Notes under the pieces: generated by a model
Told to the model about the DNA's origin: nothing
What the model saw: only the letters and a program-made list of their open reading frames with translations
Database searches by the model: none
Assembly (NCBI RefSeq): GCF_001180325.1
Contig: NZ_CVSZ01000035.1
Span: forward strand, 124,001 to 188,000
Direction of reading: 5' to 3'
Length of the DNA stretch: 64,000 nucleotides
Source: Prochlorococcus marinus
GTDB taxonomy: Bacteria; Cyanobacteriota; Cyanobacteriia; PCC-6307; Cyanobiaceae
Translations under genes and position numbers: made by a program
Shown here: in pieces, positions 8,048-19,163 of the stretch
How positions within the stretch are numbered: the stretch's first letter is position 1
Layout: the number at the start of each line of letters is the position of its first letter

Positions 8048-8956
8048 TTATTTAATTCGAGAAATTAAAAAAGATATTGGGATTTCAAGAGCTTTGACTG
8101 AATTTTTTACAAAAGCTCTATTGTTAAAAACATCATAATCTAGTCTCTCAATAGAATCTAATATTCCTCTGTAAAGACGTAAAGAGGTCCATACTGGCCA
8201 TCTTGCGTCGGAAGATAGCCACTTGATACCATCCTCAGACTTTTGGAACCATTCACGAGCCCTTGTTAATTGAAAGTTCATCAGTGATTTCCACTGCTTG
8301 TTTATTTTTCCTTGTAAAAGTTCTTCTTCAGAATAATTAAATTTTTCAATATCTACTTGTGGGAGATAAATTCTTCCTCTGTGTCTATCTTCTCCCACAT
8401 CTCTTAATATATTGGTTAATTGATTTGCAATTCCTAGAGCTATAGCTGCTTCAGAGGGGTCAGGCATGGCACTCCAAGGGGCTGATGTATAAGCACTATC
8501 AATTCCCATTACATTTTGAGTCATTAAACCAACAGTTCCTGCCACTCTATAACAATAGAGTTTTAATTCATCAAAATCTTTGTATCTAAATTTATTTAGA
8601 TCCATTCTCTGGCCATCTATCATGTCTAAATAGGGTTGAATACTTTGTGGATATTTCTCGATGGTATCTAATAAAACTGTGTCTAATTCAGATTTGATAT
8701 TCCCTTTAAATACATTTTTAGTATTTTCTTCCCATTCATCTAAATTGTCTGAAAGCTCATCTTGCGATTTAGTTGAAGCTTCTACGCTATCCATTATTTC
8801 ATCTGTTCTTCTACACCATACATAAATAGCCCAAATAGCTCTTCTCTTCTCTTTAGGTAATAGAAGAGTACCCAAGTAAAAGGTTTTAGCCCATTTCTGA
8901 GTTTCTTTTCGGCATATCTCGTATGCTTGGTCTAGTTGAGAAATTGAATTTTTCAA
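8048..8956 (-). CDS. crtB: Phytoene synthase
   Basis: CrtB joins two geranylgeranyl diphosphates to phytoene, the first committed step of carotenoid synthesis. The 302-residue protein carries both aspartate-rich motifs: Asp52 to Asp56 (DEIMD) and Asp186 to Asp190 (DVGED) in NILRDVGEDRHRGRIYLP. It lies 33 bases downstream of crtP on the same strand, the common crtP-crtB pairing of cyanobacteria, so the two are very likely co-transcribed. Confidence 0.96.
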   Translation of the reverse strand: MKNSISQLDQAYEICRKETQKWAKTFYLGTLLLPKEKRRAIWAIYVWCRRTDEIMDSVEASTKSQDELSDNLDEWEENTKNVFKGNIKSELDTVLLDTIEKYPQSIQPYLDMIDGQRMDLNKFRYKDFDELKLYCYRVAGTVGLMTQNVMGIDSAYTSAPWSAMPDPSEAAIALGIANQLTNILRDVGEDRHRGRIYLPQVDIEKFNYSEEELLQGKINKQWKSLMNFQLTRAREWFQKSEDGIKWLSSDARWPVWTSLRLYRGILDSIERLDYDVFNNRAFVKNSVKALEIPISFLISRIK

Positions 8957-8989
8957 AAAGTTTTAGCTAAATTTAGTGATTTGTAAACG

Positions 8990-10432
<1,443 letters not shown>

Positions 10433-10480
10433 TTAAAGTTAGAACATAATAGTTTTTTTCGTTGATTATTTCGTAAAATT

Positions 10481-10828
10481 ATGGAAAATATGCTTTTAAA
10501 ATCGACTACTAGACATGTAAGAATTTTTACTGCCGAAGTGGTAGATGAGGAATTAAAGTTTCATCCCAATAAACTGACACTCGATTTAGATCCTGATAAC
10601 GAATTTATTTGGAACGAAGATTCTCTAAACAAAATAAATGAAAAATTCAATGAATTAATAAAAGAGAGAGCAGGAAGGGATTTAGATGATTATGAACTGC
10701 GAAAAATAGGTTCAGAAATTGAAGGTTTGATTAAGTTTTTGCTTCAAAATGGTCAGCTTAGCTATAACCCTGATTGTAGAGTAATGAATTATTCAATGGG
10801 TTTACCAAAGACAAATGAAGTGCTGTGA
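10481..10828 (+). CDS. ndhM: NDH-1 subunit NdhM
   Basis: NdhM is a small peripheral subunit of the thylakoid NDH-1 complex found only in cyanobacteria and chloroplasts. The 115-residue protein has no membrane segment; the conserved block is [13 protein letters not shown] near the N-terminus and [14 protein letters not shown]-like residues ([14 protein letters not shown]). I keep the ATG at 10481; an ATG three codons later is an alternative. Its stop overlaps the GTG start of the next gene by 4 bases (GTGA), so the two are translationally coupled. Confidence 0.92.
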   Translation: MENMLLKSTTRHVRIFTAEVVDEELKFHPNKLTLDLDPDNEFIWNEDSLNKINEKFNELIKERAGRDLDDYELRKIGSEIEGLIKFLLQNGQLSYNPDCRVMNYSMGLPKTNEVL

Positions 10829-11448
10829 ATAGATCATCCTCAAATAGAAGGCCAAGAAGAGGCTCAAATAGAAGTTATTATCCACCAAATTCAAAGGATA
10901 GGGATCCCTATGGTCAAAGAAGCAATAGATTACCTGCTTCTTCTGAACAAAAGATCAACTTTAGTACAGGAACCATTGCCGTACTTGCTGGAGTATTAAT
11001 TTTAGGAGTTGGTATCGGGAGCGCTATTACCAGTACAACTGATGGCGGGCAGGGAAATATAGCAAGTCAACAACAATTAGATATGGCTGTTCCAGATCCT
11101 GAATTTTGCAGACAATGGGGAGCTAGTGCTTTTGTAATTGATGTTGAAATGTATACGACTCTGAATCCATCTACGAGTTTTGTAACTCAACCAGCTCTTC
11201 AGCCAGGGTGTGTTATTAGAAGAGAGAATTGGACAGTGCTTCAAAAAGAGGGAGCAATTAGTAATGAAGATGTAAGAGAATGCAAGCAAAGGATGAATAC
11301 TTTTGCTTATATTGGTTCTATAAGAGATAAGCCAATAGTTAAGTGCGTTTATCAGACTGATGTAAATGAAAATAAATTTATAATAAAAGGTGATGGACAA
11401 GCTGAAGACGGCGGGATAGGTATTAACAGAGAAGCAATTCAGTTTTGA
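10825..11448 (+). CDS. DUF3172 membrane-anchored protein
   Basis: A 207-residue cyanobacterial protein of unknown function, recognised as the DUF3172 type. Residues 1-45 are rich in Arg, Ser, Asn and Pro; a single hydrophobic segment (about 49-68, [20 protein letters not shown]) follows; the rest is a soluble domain with four cysteines (FCRQWG, PGCVIRR, RECKQRM, IVKCVYQ) that could form disulfides if the domain is lumenal or periplasmic. GTG start, overlapping the ndhM stop by 4 bases. Coupling to ndhM is suggestive, but I know of no shown link to NDH-1. Confidence 0.8.
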   Translation: MNRSSSNRRPRRGSNRSYYPPNSKDRDPYGQRSNRLPASSEQKINFSTGTIAVLAGVLILGVGIGSAITSTTDGGQGNIASQQQLDMAVPDPEFCRQWGASAFVIDVEMYTTLNPSTSFVTQPALQPGCVIRRENWTVLQKEGAISNEDVRECKQRMNTFAYIGSIRDKPIVKCVYQTDVNENKFIIKGDGQAEDGGIGINREAIQF

Positions 11449-11454
11449 TCGAAA

Positions 11455-12399
11455 TTATAAATGCCTCAAAGGGCTTTCTAAACTAGCAAATTGTGGGAGA
11501 ATGTTTTTCTTAAATACTTCTGATGCTCTTGATGTATATCTTGATGGATTAGTAATTAATTTAAGTTCTCTTTTTACCTCTAAATCAGCAACGAATGCTT
11601 TGTGGATTGTTCCAGCCGATAATTCTCTTTCAATAGAAACAACAGGCAAAAAGGAAGCTCCTAAACCTGATTGAACTGCATTCTTGATTGCTTCAAGAGA
11701 GTTAAGTTCCATCTCAATTTTTAATCTTTGAATATCAAGCCCAGAATCTTGGAGAAGTTTGTCAACAACTTTTCTTGTTGTAGATTGTGAGTCTAATGTT
11801 ACAAAATTTAATTTGTATAAGTCTTCTTTTAGAAGCTCTTTTTTGGTCGAAAGTGGATGTTTAGATGGTAAAACTAATGCCAATTCATCAGTGGCATATG
11901 GAATTACTTGTAGCAAATTTTCCAAATCTCCAGGTAATTGTCCGCCAATAATGGCTAAGTCAATTTGTCCATTGGCCACACTCCAACCAGTTCTTCTCGT
12001 ACTATGAACTTGAAGTTGAACGGATACATCAGGGTATTTTTGTCTGAATAGTCCTATCATTCTCGGCATTAAATAGGTACCCGTTGTTTGGCTCGCTCCA
12101 ATAACAAGAGTTCCACCTTTTAAGCTATTTAAATCTTCAATAGCTTTGCAAGCTTCGTCGCATTGATTCAAAATTCGTTCACAATATTCCAGTAATAGTC
12201 TTCCTGCTTCAGTCAATAGAGCCTTCCTACCACCTCTGTCGAAAATTGTGATTTCAAGTTGTTTTTCTAAATTTTGTATTTGTAAACTTACTGCAGGTTG
12301 GGTCACATATAAGAGGTCTGCAGCTTTTTTAAAACTTCCTTGAGCTGCTATAGCTTTTAATATTCTTAATTGGTCGAGTGTAAATGGTAATTCTGGCAT
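11455..12399 (-). CDS. rbcR: LysR-type regulator, RbcR/NdhR (Ycf30) type
   Basis: A 314-residue LysR regulator. The N-terminal helix-turn-helix is clear ([20 protein letters not shown], residues 21-40), followed by an effector-binding domain ([18 protein letters not shown]). The sequence is of the cyanobacterial RbcR/NdhR/CmpR group, which senses carbon status and controls RuBisCO, carbon-uptake and ndh genes. It is divergent from the NnrU-like gene and the ndhF-ndhD run, so these may be targets. Which of the RbcR, NdhR and CmpR paralogues it is cannot be settled here; RbcR (Ycf30) seems best. Confidence 0.82.
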   Translation of the reverse strand: MPELPFTLDQLRILKAIAAQGSFKKAADLLYVTQPAVSLQIQNLEKQLEITIFDRGGRKALLTEAGRLLLEYCERILNQCDEACKAIEDLNSLKGGTLVIGASQTTGTYLMPRMIGLFRQKYPDVSVQLQVHSTRRTGWSVANGQIDLAIIGGQLPGDLENLLQVIPYATDELALVLPSKHPLSTKKELLKEDLYKLNFVTLDSQSTTRKVVDKLLQDSGLDIQRLKIEMELNSLEAIKNAVQSGLGASFLPVVSIERELSAGTIHKAFVADLEVKRELKLITNPSRYTSRASEVFKKNILPQFASLESPLRHL

Positions 12400-12430
12400 C
12401 TATTATGCCTACAATTTCTTATAATTCTAA

Positions 12431-12474
12431 TGCTTAGGCGCATTCTTGTTAAGAACAAAAATTATTTGAATAAT
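12431..12474. promoter_or_regulatory. Palindromic region between rbcR and the NnrU-like gene
   Basis: The 83-base gap between the two divergent starts holds three adjacent dyads: AATGC-6-GCATT at about 12429-12444, TTGTT-AAG-AACAA at 12446-12458, and the perfect ATTATT-TG-AATAAT at 12461-12474. The last also reads ATTA-N6-TAAT, close to the ATTA-N7/8-TAAT pattern of LysR-type RbcR sites. This fits an autoregulatory LysR operator, but no binding is shown. Confidence 0.4.
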
Positions 12475-12482
12475 CTAAATGT

Positions 12483-13211
12483 ATGGAGACTCATAAAACT
12501 TCCCTAATTATCTTACTTTTAATTTTGATTTTTGCGGTAATTCATAGTGGGGGAGCTGCTTTAAGAATCAAAGCAGAATCTATTATGGGTCCGAGATTAT
12601 GGCGGTTGTGTTTTGTTTTCTTAAGTTTGCCATCTGCAATAATCTTGATAAGTTATTTTTTGGCTCATAGATATGACGGAATCAGATTATGGAATTTACA
12701 GGGCAATAATTTTGTTTTTATGGTCGTTTGGTTCTTAACTGCAATAAGTTTTTTATTTTTATATCCCGCTACTTACAACTTGTTAGAAATTCCTTCGGTT
12801 TTAAAACCTAAAGTTCGAATCTATGGAACTGGGATAATGCGAATCACAAGACATCCACAAGCATTTGGTCAGATAATTTGGTGCTTTGCTCATACTTTAT
12901 GGATTGGTACATCATTTACATTAGTAACTTCTATTGGCTTAGTTTTGCATCATCTTTTTGCAATCTGGCATGGCGATAAGAGATTAGCAAATAGATTTGG
13001 AGAAGAATTTCAAAAGTTTAAAAAAAATACTTCCATAATCCCTTTTATGGCAATACTTGAAGGGAGGCAAGAATTTAAGATTAAAGAATTTTTTAGGTTA
13101 TCTCAGTTGGGTATATTAATTGCAATAGGCGTACTTTGGTGGTCTCATCAATACATTAATATTGCTGTTAAAACATTTAATTCATCATTTTTGTCTGAAT
13201 TTTTCAATTGA
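12483..13211 (+). CDS. NnrU-family membrane protein, possible zeta-carotene isomerase
   Basis: A 242-residue protein with about six hydrophobic segments. It belongs to the NnrU family, whose plant member Z-ISO is a haem-dependent 15-cis-zeta-carotene isomerase. Candidate haem or metal ligands are His21 in the IHSGGAALR block, His124 in TRHPQAFGQ, His137, His156-157 and His163. NnrU itself was named for nitrite/NO metabolism, but no denitrification gene is nearby, while crtP and crtB lie 2 kb away. I therefore favour a carotenoid role; this is inference. It is 33 bases upstream of ndhF and probably shares its transcript. Confidence 0.8.
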   Translation: METHKTSLIILLLILIFAVIHSGGAALRIKAESIMGPRLWRLCFVFLSLPSAIILISYFLAHRYDGIRLWNLQGNNFVFMVVWFLTAISFLFLYPATYNLLEIPSVLKPKVRIYGTGIMRITRHPQAFGQIIWCFAHTLWIGTSFTLVTSIGLVLHHLFAIWHGDKRLANRFGEEFQKFKKNTSIIPFMAILEGRQEFKIKEFFRLSQLGILIAIGVLWWSHQYINIAVKTFNSSFLSEFFN

Positions 13212-13244
13212 CAGTTTAAAATCAAATTATAAGTTCTTTAAAAC

Positions 13245-15266
13245 ATGCCACAAGCTTCAGAAATTGCCTGGTTAATACCCGTTTTCCCACTTATTGGAGC
13301 AGTGCTTTCTGGCTTAGGACTAATAAGCATCAACAAGAAAATTAATAATTCAAGAGAAATTGTTTCTGTAGGTCTGATTTCTTTCGTTGGGATTTCTGCG
13401 GTAATTAGTTATAAAGCTTTAATTGAACAAGTTAATGGTTATCAATCAGTAGAAAAATTATTTGTATGGGCCAATGCTGGGGATTTTACAATCCCGATGG
13501 GTTTTGTCCTTGATCCTTTGGGGAGTGTAATGCTTGCTCTTGTAACGACTATAACTTTGCTGGTGATGATTTACTCTCATGGTTATATGGCCCATGACAA
13601 AGGTTATGTCAGATTTTTCACATATTTAGCATTATTTAGTAGTTCAATGATGGGATTAATAGTTAGTCCGAATTTATTAGAAATTTATGTTTTTTGGGAA
13701 TTAGTTGGGATGTGTTCTTATTTGTTGGTTGGTTTTTGGTATGACAGGGATGGCGCTGCCCACGCTGCCCAAAAAGCCTTTGTTGTTAATAGAGTGGGAG
13801 ATTTTGGATTATTACTAGGAATTCTTGGCCTATTTTGGGCAACAAATAGTTTTGACTTTAATGAAATAGCCACTGGAATTTCTCAATCAATATCTGATAA
13901 TTCGATTCCAATGTGGGCTGCTTTATTGCTTTGTTTTTTAGTTTTTTTAGGGCCAATGGCAAAATCTGCTCAGTTTCCTCTTCATGTGTGGTTGCCTGAT
14001 GCGATGGAGGGCCCTACACCAATTTCTGCACTTATCCATGCTGCAACAATGGTTGCTGCAGGCATATTTCTTGTAGCAAGACTTCAACCTTTGTATTCAA
14101 TATTCCCCTCTATTCAGTTCATTATTGCTTTAGTTGGTACCATTACTTGTTTTTTAGGAGCATCTATAGCTTTGACCCAAATGGATTTAAAAAAAGGTTT
14201 AGCTTACAGCACAGTCTCTCAGCTTGGGTATATGATGCTTGCCATGGGTTGTGGAGCACCAGTTGCGGGAATTTTTCATTTAGTGACGCATGCTTGCTTT
14301 AAAGCAATGCTCTTTTTGGGATCTGGTTCAGTAATACACGCTATGGAAGAAGTAGTTGGCCATCAGCCTGTATTAGCTCAAGATATGAGATTAATGGGCG
14401 GTTTAAGAAAAAAAATGCCATATACATCAACAACATTTTTAATAGGTTGCGTAGCAATTAGTGGAATTCCCCCATTGGCAGGATTTTGGAGTAAAGACGA
14501 GATCCTCGGAAATGCTTTTATATCATTTCCAGCTTTTTGGTTTATAGGACTTCTAACAGCAGGTATGACTGCTTTTTATATGTTTAGGCTTTATTTCTTG
14601 ACATTTGAAGGAGATTTCAGAGGGGACAATAAAGAATTGCAAAAAGAGCTTCTAATAGCCTCTAAAACAAACCAAGATGAAGAAAATGAAGAGGAGCATG
14701 AAGAACATGGCTCTATTCATGAGTCGCCCTGGTCAATGACATTTCCCTTGGTATTTCTAGCTGTACCTTCTGTAATAATTGGTTTTATGGGACTTCCATG
14801 GGATAGCAAAATTGCAAATCTACTAGATCCTGAAGAAGCTGAGACTGCTGCAAAAGCTTTCGAATTAAAAGAATTTTTGCCTTTAGCGATAGCTTCAGTC
14901 CTTATTGCAACAGCTGGAATCATTATTGCTTATCAGGCATATTTTGTGAAAAAAATTAATTTATCAGTTTTATTTGCCGATAAGTTTCCTGTTATCAACA
15001 GGTTTTTATCCAATAAATGGTATCTAGATGATATTAATGAAAAACTTTTTGTTAAGGGTAGTAGAAAACTTGCTAAAGAAGTCTTAGAGGTTGATTCTAA
15101 GGTTGTTGATGGCGTCGTAAATCTTACTGGACTCGTAACTTTAGGTAGTGGAGAAGGTTTAAAATATTTTGAAACTGGTAGGGCTCAATTTTATGCGCTT
15201 ATTGTTTTTGGAGGAGTAATTCTACTAGTTGCTATATTTGGTTTTCAATCTCCACAAGTATCTTAA
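13245..15266 (+). CDS. ndhF: NDH-1 subunit 5 (NdhF)
   Basis: NdhF is the large distal membrane subunit of NDH-1, an antiporter-like proton pump, homologous to NuoL. The 673-residue protein has many membrane segments, the family blocks SHGYMAHDKGYVRF, WELVGMCSYLLVGFW and FPLHVWLPDAMEGPTPISALIHAATMVAAG (quoted in part: HVWLPDAMEGPTPISALIHA). A charged loop rich in Glu and His (around 470-482) precedes the last helices. The residues fit the NDH-1L form (NdhF1) rather than the CO2-uptake forms. ndhD follows. Confidence 0.95.
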   Translation: MPQASEIAWLIPVFPLIGAVLSGLGLISINKKINNSREIVSVGLISFVGISAVISYKALIEQVNGYQSVEKLFVWANAGDFTIPMGFVLDPLGSVMLALVTTITLLVMIYSHGYMAHDKGYVRFFTYLALFSSSMMGLIVSPNLLEIYVFWELVGMCSYLLVGFWYDRDGAAHAAQKAFVVNRVGDFGLLLGILGLFWATNSFDFNEIATGISQSISDNSIPMWAALLLCFLVFLGPMAKSAQFPLHVWLPDAMEGPTPISALIHAATMVAAGIFLVARLQPLYSIFPSIQFIIALVGTITCFLGASIALTQMDLKKGLAYSTVSQLGYMMLAMGCGAPVAGIFHLVTHACFKAMLFLGSGSVIHAMEEVVGHQPVLAQDMRLMGGLRKKMPYTSTTFLIGCVAISGIPPLAGFWSKDEILGNAFISFPAFWFIGLLTAGMTAFYMFRLYFLTFEGDFRGDNKELQKELLIASKTNQDEENEEEHEEHGSIHESPWSMTFPLVFLAVPSVIIGFMGLPWDSKIANLLDPEEAETAAKAFELKEFLPLAIASVLIATAGIIIAYQAYFVKKINLSVLFADKFPVINRFLSNKWYLDDINEKLFVKGSRKLAKEVLEVDSKVVDGVVNLTGLVTLGSGEGLKYFETGRAQFYALIVFGGVILLVAIFGFQSPQVS

Positions 15267-15387
15267 TTACAATTGTGTGTCTTCACTGTCCATTGGGGTG
15301 AAAAAATACAGAAAATTTCTAGACTTTATTTAAGATAAATTTCTTATTAAATTGAGCACTTATTTTTATACACATTTTGCGACACAA

Positions 15388-16992
15388 ATGTTGGGAACTT
15401 TGGGAGCTGGATTGTCAAATTTTCCTTGGTTATCTGCTTCAATTTTATTCCCTATTGGTAGTGCATTTGTGATACCTTTTTTCCCTGATAAAGGGGATGG
15501 CAAAGAGGTGAGATGGTTTGCATTGTCTATTGCATTAATAACTTTTTTAATAACTGTAGGTTCATATATAAATGGCTTTGATATTAGTAATGAAAATGTT
15601 CAACTGAAAGAAAATATTAGCTGGCTCCCTGATTTAGGTCTTACTTGGTCTGTTGGCGCTGATGGCATGTCTATGCCGTTAATATTATTGACTAGTTTTA
15701 TAACTGCGTTAGCAGTTCTTGCTGCATGGCCAGTCAAGTTCAAACCAAAGTTATTTTTCTTTTTGATATTGGTTATGGATGGTGGGCAAATTGCTGTGTT
15801 TGCAGTACAAGATATGCTTTTATTCTTTCTAACTTGGGAACTTGAGTTAATTCCCGTTTATTTATTACTGGCTATATGGGGTGGCAAAAATCGACAATAT
15901 GCAGCAACAAAATTCATTATTTATACAGCTGGTAGTTCTATCTTCATTCTTTTGGCAGCGTTAGCAATGGGTTTCTATGGTACAGAAATTCCTAACTTTG
16001 AGTTTTCTCACTTGGCAGCTCAAGATTTTAGTCAAAAATTCCAAATATTATGTTATGTCGGGCTTTTAATTGCATTTGGAGTGAAACTACCAATAGTACC
16101 CCTTCATACTTGGCTTCCAGATGCTCATGGAGAGGCTACAGCTCCTGTTCATATGCTTCTAGCAGGAATTTTATTAAAGATGGGAGGATACGCTCTTTTA
16201 CGATTTAATGCACAATTATTACCCGTTGCTCATGCTCAATTTGCTCCATTATTAATAGTTCTTGGGGTAGTCAATATAATTTATGCTGCATTAACTTCTT
16301 TTGCTCAAAGAAATCTTAAAAGAAAAATTGCATATAGTTCGATAAGTCATATGGGTTTCGTTCTTATTGGTATAGGGAGTTTTAGTAGCCTTGGAACAAG
16401 TGGAGCTATGCTGCAAATGGTTAGTCATGGATTAATCGGTGCAAGTTTATTTTTTCTTGTTGGTGCCACCTATGACAGAACAAAGACTCTTAAACTTGAT
16501 GAAATGAGTGGTGTAGGACAAAAAATGAGAATCATGTTTGCCCTATGGACTGCTTGCTCCCTTGCTTCCCTAGCTTTGCCTGGTATGAGCGGATTTGTTT
16601 CCGAATTGATGGTATTTACAGGATTTGTTACTGATGAGGTGTATACACTTCCGTTTAGAGTAGTGATGGCTTCTTTAGCTGCTATCGGTGTAATACTTAC
16701 TCCTATTTATTTACTTTCAATGTTACGAGAAATTTTCTTTGGTAAAGAAAATCCTAAATTGATCGAAGAACGAAAACTTATAGATGCAGAGCCAAGGGAA
16801 GTTTATATTATTGCTTGTTTACTTTTACCGATTATTGGAATAGGTTTGTACCCTAGATTAGTTACTGAAAGTTACATTGCATCTATCAATAATTTGGTCG
16901 ATCGAGATTTAACTGCAGTTAAAGGTGCTGTTAAAACAAATATTTTTTCAGGAACTAAAACAAATGACATCCTAAAAGCTCCAACAATATAA
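15388..16992 (+). CDS. ndhD: NDH-1 subunit 4 (NdhD1)
   Basis: NdhD is an antiporter-like proton-pumping membrane subunit homologous to NuoM. From the ATG at 15388 the protein is 534 residues, begins [16 protein letters not shown] and has the usual NdhD length. A TTG at 15352 would add 12 residues, but they do not resemble the family. Key blocks are [21 protein letters not shown] and [17 protein letters not shown] (partly quoted). It follows ndhF by 121 bases, in which a short palindrome AGAAAATTTCT occurs but no strong terminator. Assigned to the NDH-1L form because of the adjacent ndhF. Confidence 0.93.
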   Translation: MLGTLGAGLSNFPWLSASILFPIGSAFVIPFFPDKGDGKEVRWFALSIALITFLITVGSYINGFDISNENVQLKENISWLPDLGLTWSVGADGMSMPLILLTSFITALAVLAAWPVKFKPKLFFFLILVMDGGQIAVFAVQDMLLFFLTWELELIPVYLLLAIWGGKNRQYAATKFIIYTAGSSIFILLAALAMGFYGTEIPNFEFSHLAAQDFSQKFQILCYVGLLIAFGVKLPIVPLHTWLPDAHGEATAPVHMLLAGILLKMGGYALLRFNAQLLPVAHAQFAPLLIVLGVVNIIYAALTSFAQRNLKRKIAYSSISHMGFVLIGIGSFSSLGTSGAMLQMVSHGLIGASLFFLVGATYDRTKTLKLDEMSGVGQKMRIMFALWTACSLASLALPGMSGFVSELMVFTGFVTDEVYTLPFRVVMASLAAIGVILTPIYLLSMLREIFFGKENPKLIEERKLIDAEPREVYIIACLLLPIIGIGLYPRLVTESYIASINNLVDRDLTAVKGAVKTNIFSGTKTNDILKAPTI

Positions 16993-17035
16993 TTTTTTAA
17001 ATTAACTCAATATTGTTTGGCATTAAATAAATTAA

Positions 17036-17077
17036 AAGATATCTTGTGAGTAGATTTTACTTATCTCAAAATATCTT
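17036..17077 (+). terminator. Long hairpin downstream of ndhD
   Basis: Arms at 17036-17049 and 17064-17077 pair at 12 of 14 positions (outer arms AAGATAT and ATATCTT) around a 14-base loop. It lies 43 bases after the ndhD stop and is followed by TATTTAAATCC, which is only a weak T-tract. Likely a transcript end or stabiliser for the ndhF-ndhD message. It ends about 40 bases before the assumed scpA start. Confidence 0.4.
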
Positions 17078-17115
17078 ATTTAAATCCTATTGATAGGCAA
17101 CAATTAGGCCCTAGA

Positions 17116-17937
17116 TTGTTGATTAAGTTCCTTCAAGACGCCGCAGGTAAAGGTGAGCTTGATCCATGGGATATTGATGTAATAAGTGTAATTGATAGTT
17201 TTTTAGAGGAATACTCACATACTTTTAATCAATCTTCAAATAGTCAAATCTCATATCAGAAGGATTTAGCTGAGACCAGCGAAGCATTTTTTGCTGCTTC
17301 CGTACTAGTTAATCTTAAGGCTGAGGTTTTGGAAGCTGATGTTTTCAAAGACAATTCTTCCGATTTTGAAGATGAATTTGATTTGGATGATCAAGATTGG
17401 ATTGATAAAGAATTTGATATTCCGAAATATCCTGAAAAATATCTAAGGAGAAGATCAATTGCACAACCAATTCTTAAACGTACAACAACTTTGGGAGAAC
17501 TTGTAAGTCAGTTAGAGTCCATAGCAGAAGTTATAGAAACCCAAGATCTTCTTCTCATGAAGAGAAAAAGAAATAAAAAATATTCTGACAGGGCTTTAAT
17601 TTCTCAAGTAAAGTCACTAGCGCATCGCGAGAAACTTCCAGAAACCACTAAAGCATTAGGGAAATTTATTGAGGGATGGGAAAAAGCATTACAATGGACA
17701 GATTTTGAATATTTAGTCAAAAAATGGCAAACAGTTGTAAAAAATGATTTAGATAAAGACCGTTTGGGAGTTTTTTGGGCTTTGTTATTTTTATCATCTG
17801 AAAACAAAATTGAAATCAAACAAATTAATTCCTTATATGGCCCAATTCAAATTAAAAGAATAATACCTGATGGCGGCTTAGCTCAACTTCCTATAGATAA
17901 TCTTGAGGTAAGTGATGTCTCTTCCTCGGCTGCTTAG
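17116..17937 (+). CDS. scpA: Segregation and condensation protein A (ScpA)
   Basis: ScpA is the kleisin that bridges SMC heads in chromosome compaction. The 273-residue protein shows the N-terminal kleisin block LLIKFLQDAAGKGELDPWDIDVI (partly: DAAGKGELDPWDIDVI), an acidic middle (about 75-105) and a C-terminal winged-helix region (VFWALLFLSSENKIEIKQ). The start is unclear: TTG codons at 17116 and 17119 are the first usable ones, yet the frame stays open back to 17050 (VDFTYLKISYLNPIDRQQ) without ATG, GTG or TTG, so a rare start such as ATT at 17089 is possible. ScpB and SMC are not in the window. Confidence 0.8.
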   Translation: MLIKFLQDAAGKGELDPWDIDVISVIDSFLEEYSHTFNQSSNSQISYQKDLAETSEAFFAASVLVNLKAEVLEADVFKDNSSDFEDEFDLDDQDWIDKEFDIPKYPEKYLRRRSIAQPILKRTTTLGELVSQLESIAEVIETQDLLLMKRKRNKKYSDRALISQVKSLAHREKLPETTKALGKFIEGWEKALQWTDFEYLVKKWQTVVKNDLDKDRLGVFWALLFLSSENKIEIKQINSLYGPIQIKRIIPDGGLAQLPIDNLEVSDVSSSAA

Positions 17938-17984
17938 AAGCTTAATAGCAATAACGTATAATTTTAAAAAATGGTTTTGAATTT

Positions 17985-19163
17985 ATGAAGGCAATGATAC
18001 TTGCGGCAGGTAAAGGCACACGTATTCAGCCTATTACGCATGTTATTCCGAAACCGATGATTCCGATTTTGCAAAAACCTGTTATGGAGTTTCTCTTGGA
18101 ACTTTTAAGAGAACATAATTTTAAGGAAATAATGGTAAATGTTTCTCATTTGGCTGAAGAAATTGAAAATTATTTTAGAGATGGGCAAAGATTTGGAGTT
18201 GAAATTGCTTATAGTTTTGAGGGGAGAATCGAAGATGGAGAATTAATAGGTGATGCTTTGGGATCCGCAGGAGGATTAAAAAAAATTCAGGATTTTCAAA
18301 ATTTCTTTGATGAAACTTTTGTTGTTTTATGTGGTGATGCTTTAGTTGATTTAGATTTAACTCAAGCTGTTAAAAAACATAAACAGAAAGGAGCTATTGC
18401 GAGTTTAATAACAAAGAAGGTAACTAAAGATCAAGTATCAAGTTACGGTGTAGTAGTTTCTGATGAAAATGGGAGAATAAAGGCTTTTCAGGAAAAGCCA
18501 ACAGTTGATCAAGCTTTAAGTGACTCTATAAATACAGGAATTTATCTTTTCGAACCCGAAATTTTTAATTACATACCTTCAGCTGAGAAATTTGATATTG
18601 GAGCTGATCTTTTCCCAAAGCTTGTTGAAATGGATTTACCATTTTTTGCATTACCAATGGATTTTGAATGGGTGGATATTGGAAAAGTTCCTGATTATTG
18701 GTGTGCTATTAGAAATGTATTGCTAGGTAAGGTGAGACAAGTGCAAATACCAGGTAAGGAAATAAAACCTGGAGTTTTTACCGGCTTGAATGTAGCGGCT
18801 AACTGGGAAAAAGTTAATATTAGCGGGCCAGTTTACATAGGAGGAATGACTAGGATCGAGGATGGAGCAACTATTATTGGCCCTTCTATGATTGGACCTA
18901 GTTGTTGCATTTGCGAGGGCGCAACTATAGATAACTCAATTATTTTTGATTATTCTAAAATTGGTAAAGGTGTAAGACTTATGGATAAGTTAGTGTTTGG
19001 TAAATATTGTGTTGGCAAAAATGGAGATCATTTTGATTTGCAAGATGCATCTTTAGATTGGTTAATAGCAGATTCAAGAAGATCTGATTTAACTGAGCCA
19101 TCGCCTCAGCAGAAAGCTATGGCAGAATTATTAGGTACTGATTTGATTAATATTCCAGACTAA
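17985..19163 (+). CDS. Sugar-phosphate nucleotidyltransferase (GMP/GlmU-like)
   Basis: A 392-residue enzyme that activates a sugar phosphate with an NTP. The nucleotidyltransferase domain (about 1-235) starts LAAGKGTRIQPITHVIPKPM and has the metal-binding CGDALVDLD. The C-terminal part (about 255-345) shows hexapeptide-like left-handed helix repeats (YIGGMTRIEDGATIIGPSMI). The substrate is uncertain: mannose-1-phosphate guanylyltransferase and glucose-1-phosphate types look alike here. The conserved tail SPQQKAMAELLGTDLI is typical of the cyanobacterial group. Its 3' end overlaps metF on the opposite strand by 17 bases. Confidence 0.85.
   Translation: MKAMILAAGKGTRIQPITHVIPKPMIPILQKPVMEFLLELLREHNFKEIMVNVSHLAEEIENYFRDGQRFGVEIAYSFEGRIEDGELIGDALGSAGGLKKIQDFQNFFDETFVVLCGDALVDLDLTQAVKKHKQKGAIASLITKKVTKDQVSSYGVVVSDENGRIKAFQEKPTVDQALSDSINTGIYLFEPEIFNYIPSAEKFDIGADLFPKLVEMDLPFFALPMDFEWVDIGKVPDYWCAIRNVLLGKVRQVQIPGKEIKPGVFTGLNVAANWEKVNISGPVYIGGMTRIEDGATIIGPSMIGPSCCICEGATIDNSIIFDYSKIGKGVRLMDKLVFGKYCVGKNGDHFDLQDASLDWLIADSRRSDLTEPSPQQKAMAELLGTDLINIPD

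Noticed and set aside
15352-15387. TTG start for ndhD at 15352
   Set aside because: The extra 12 residues do not resemble NdhD; the ATG at 15388 gives the family length of 534.
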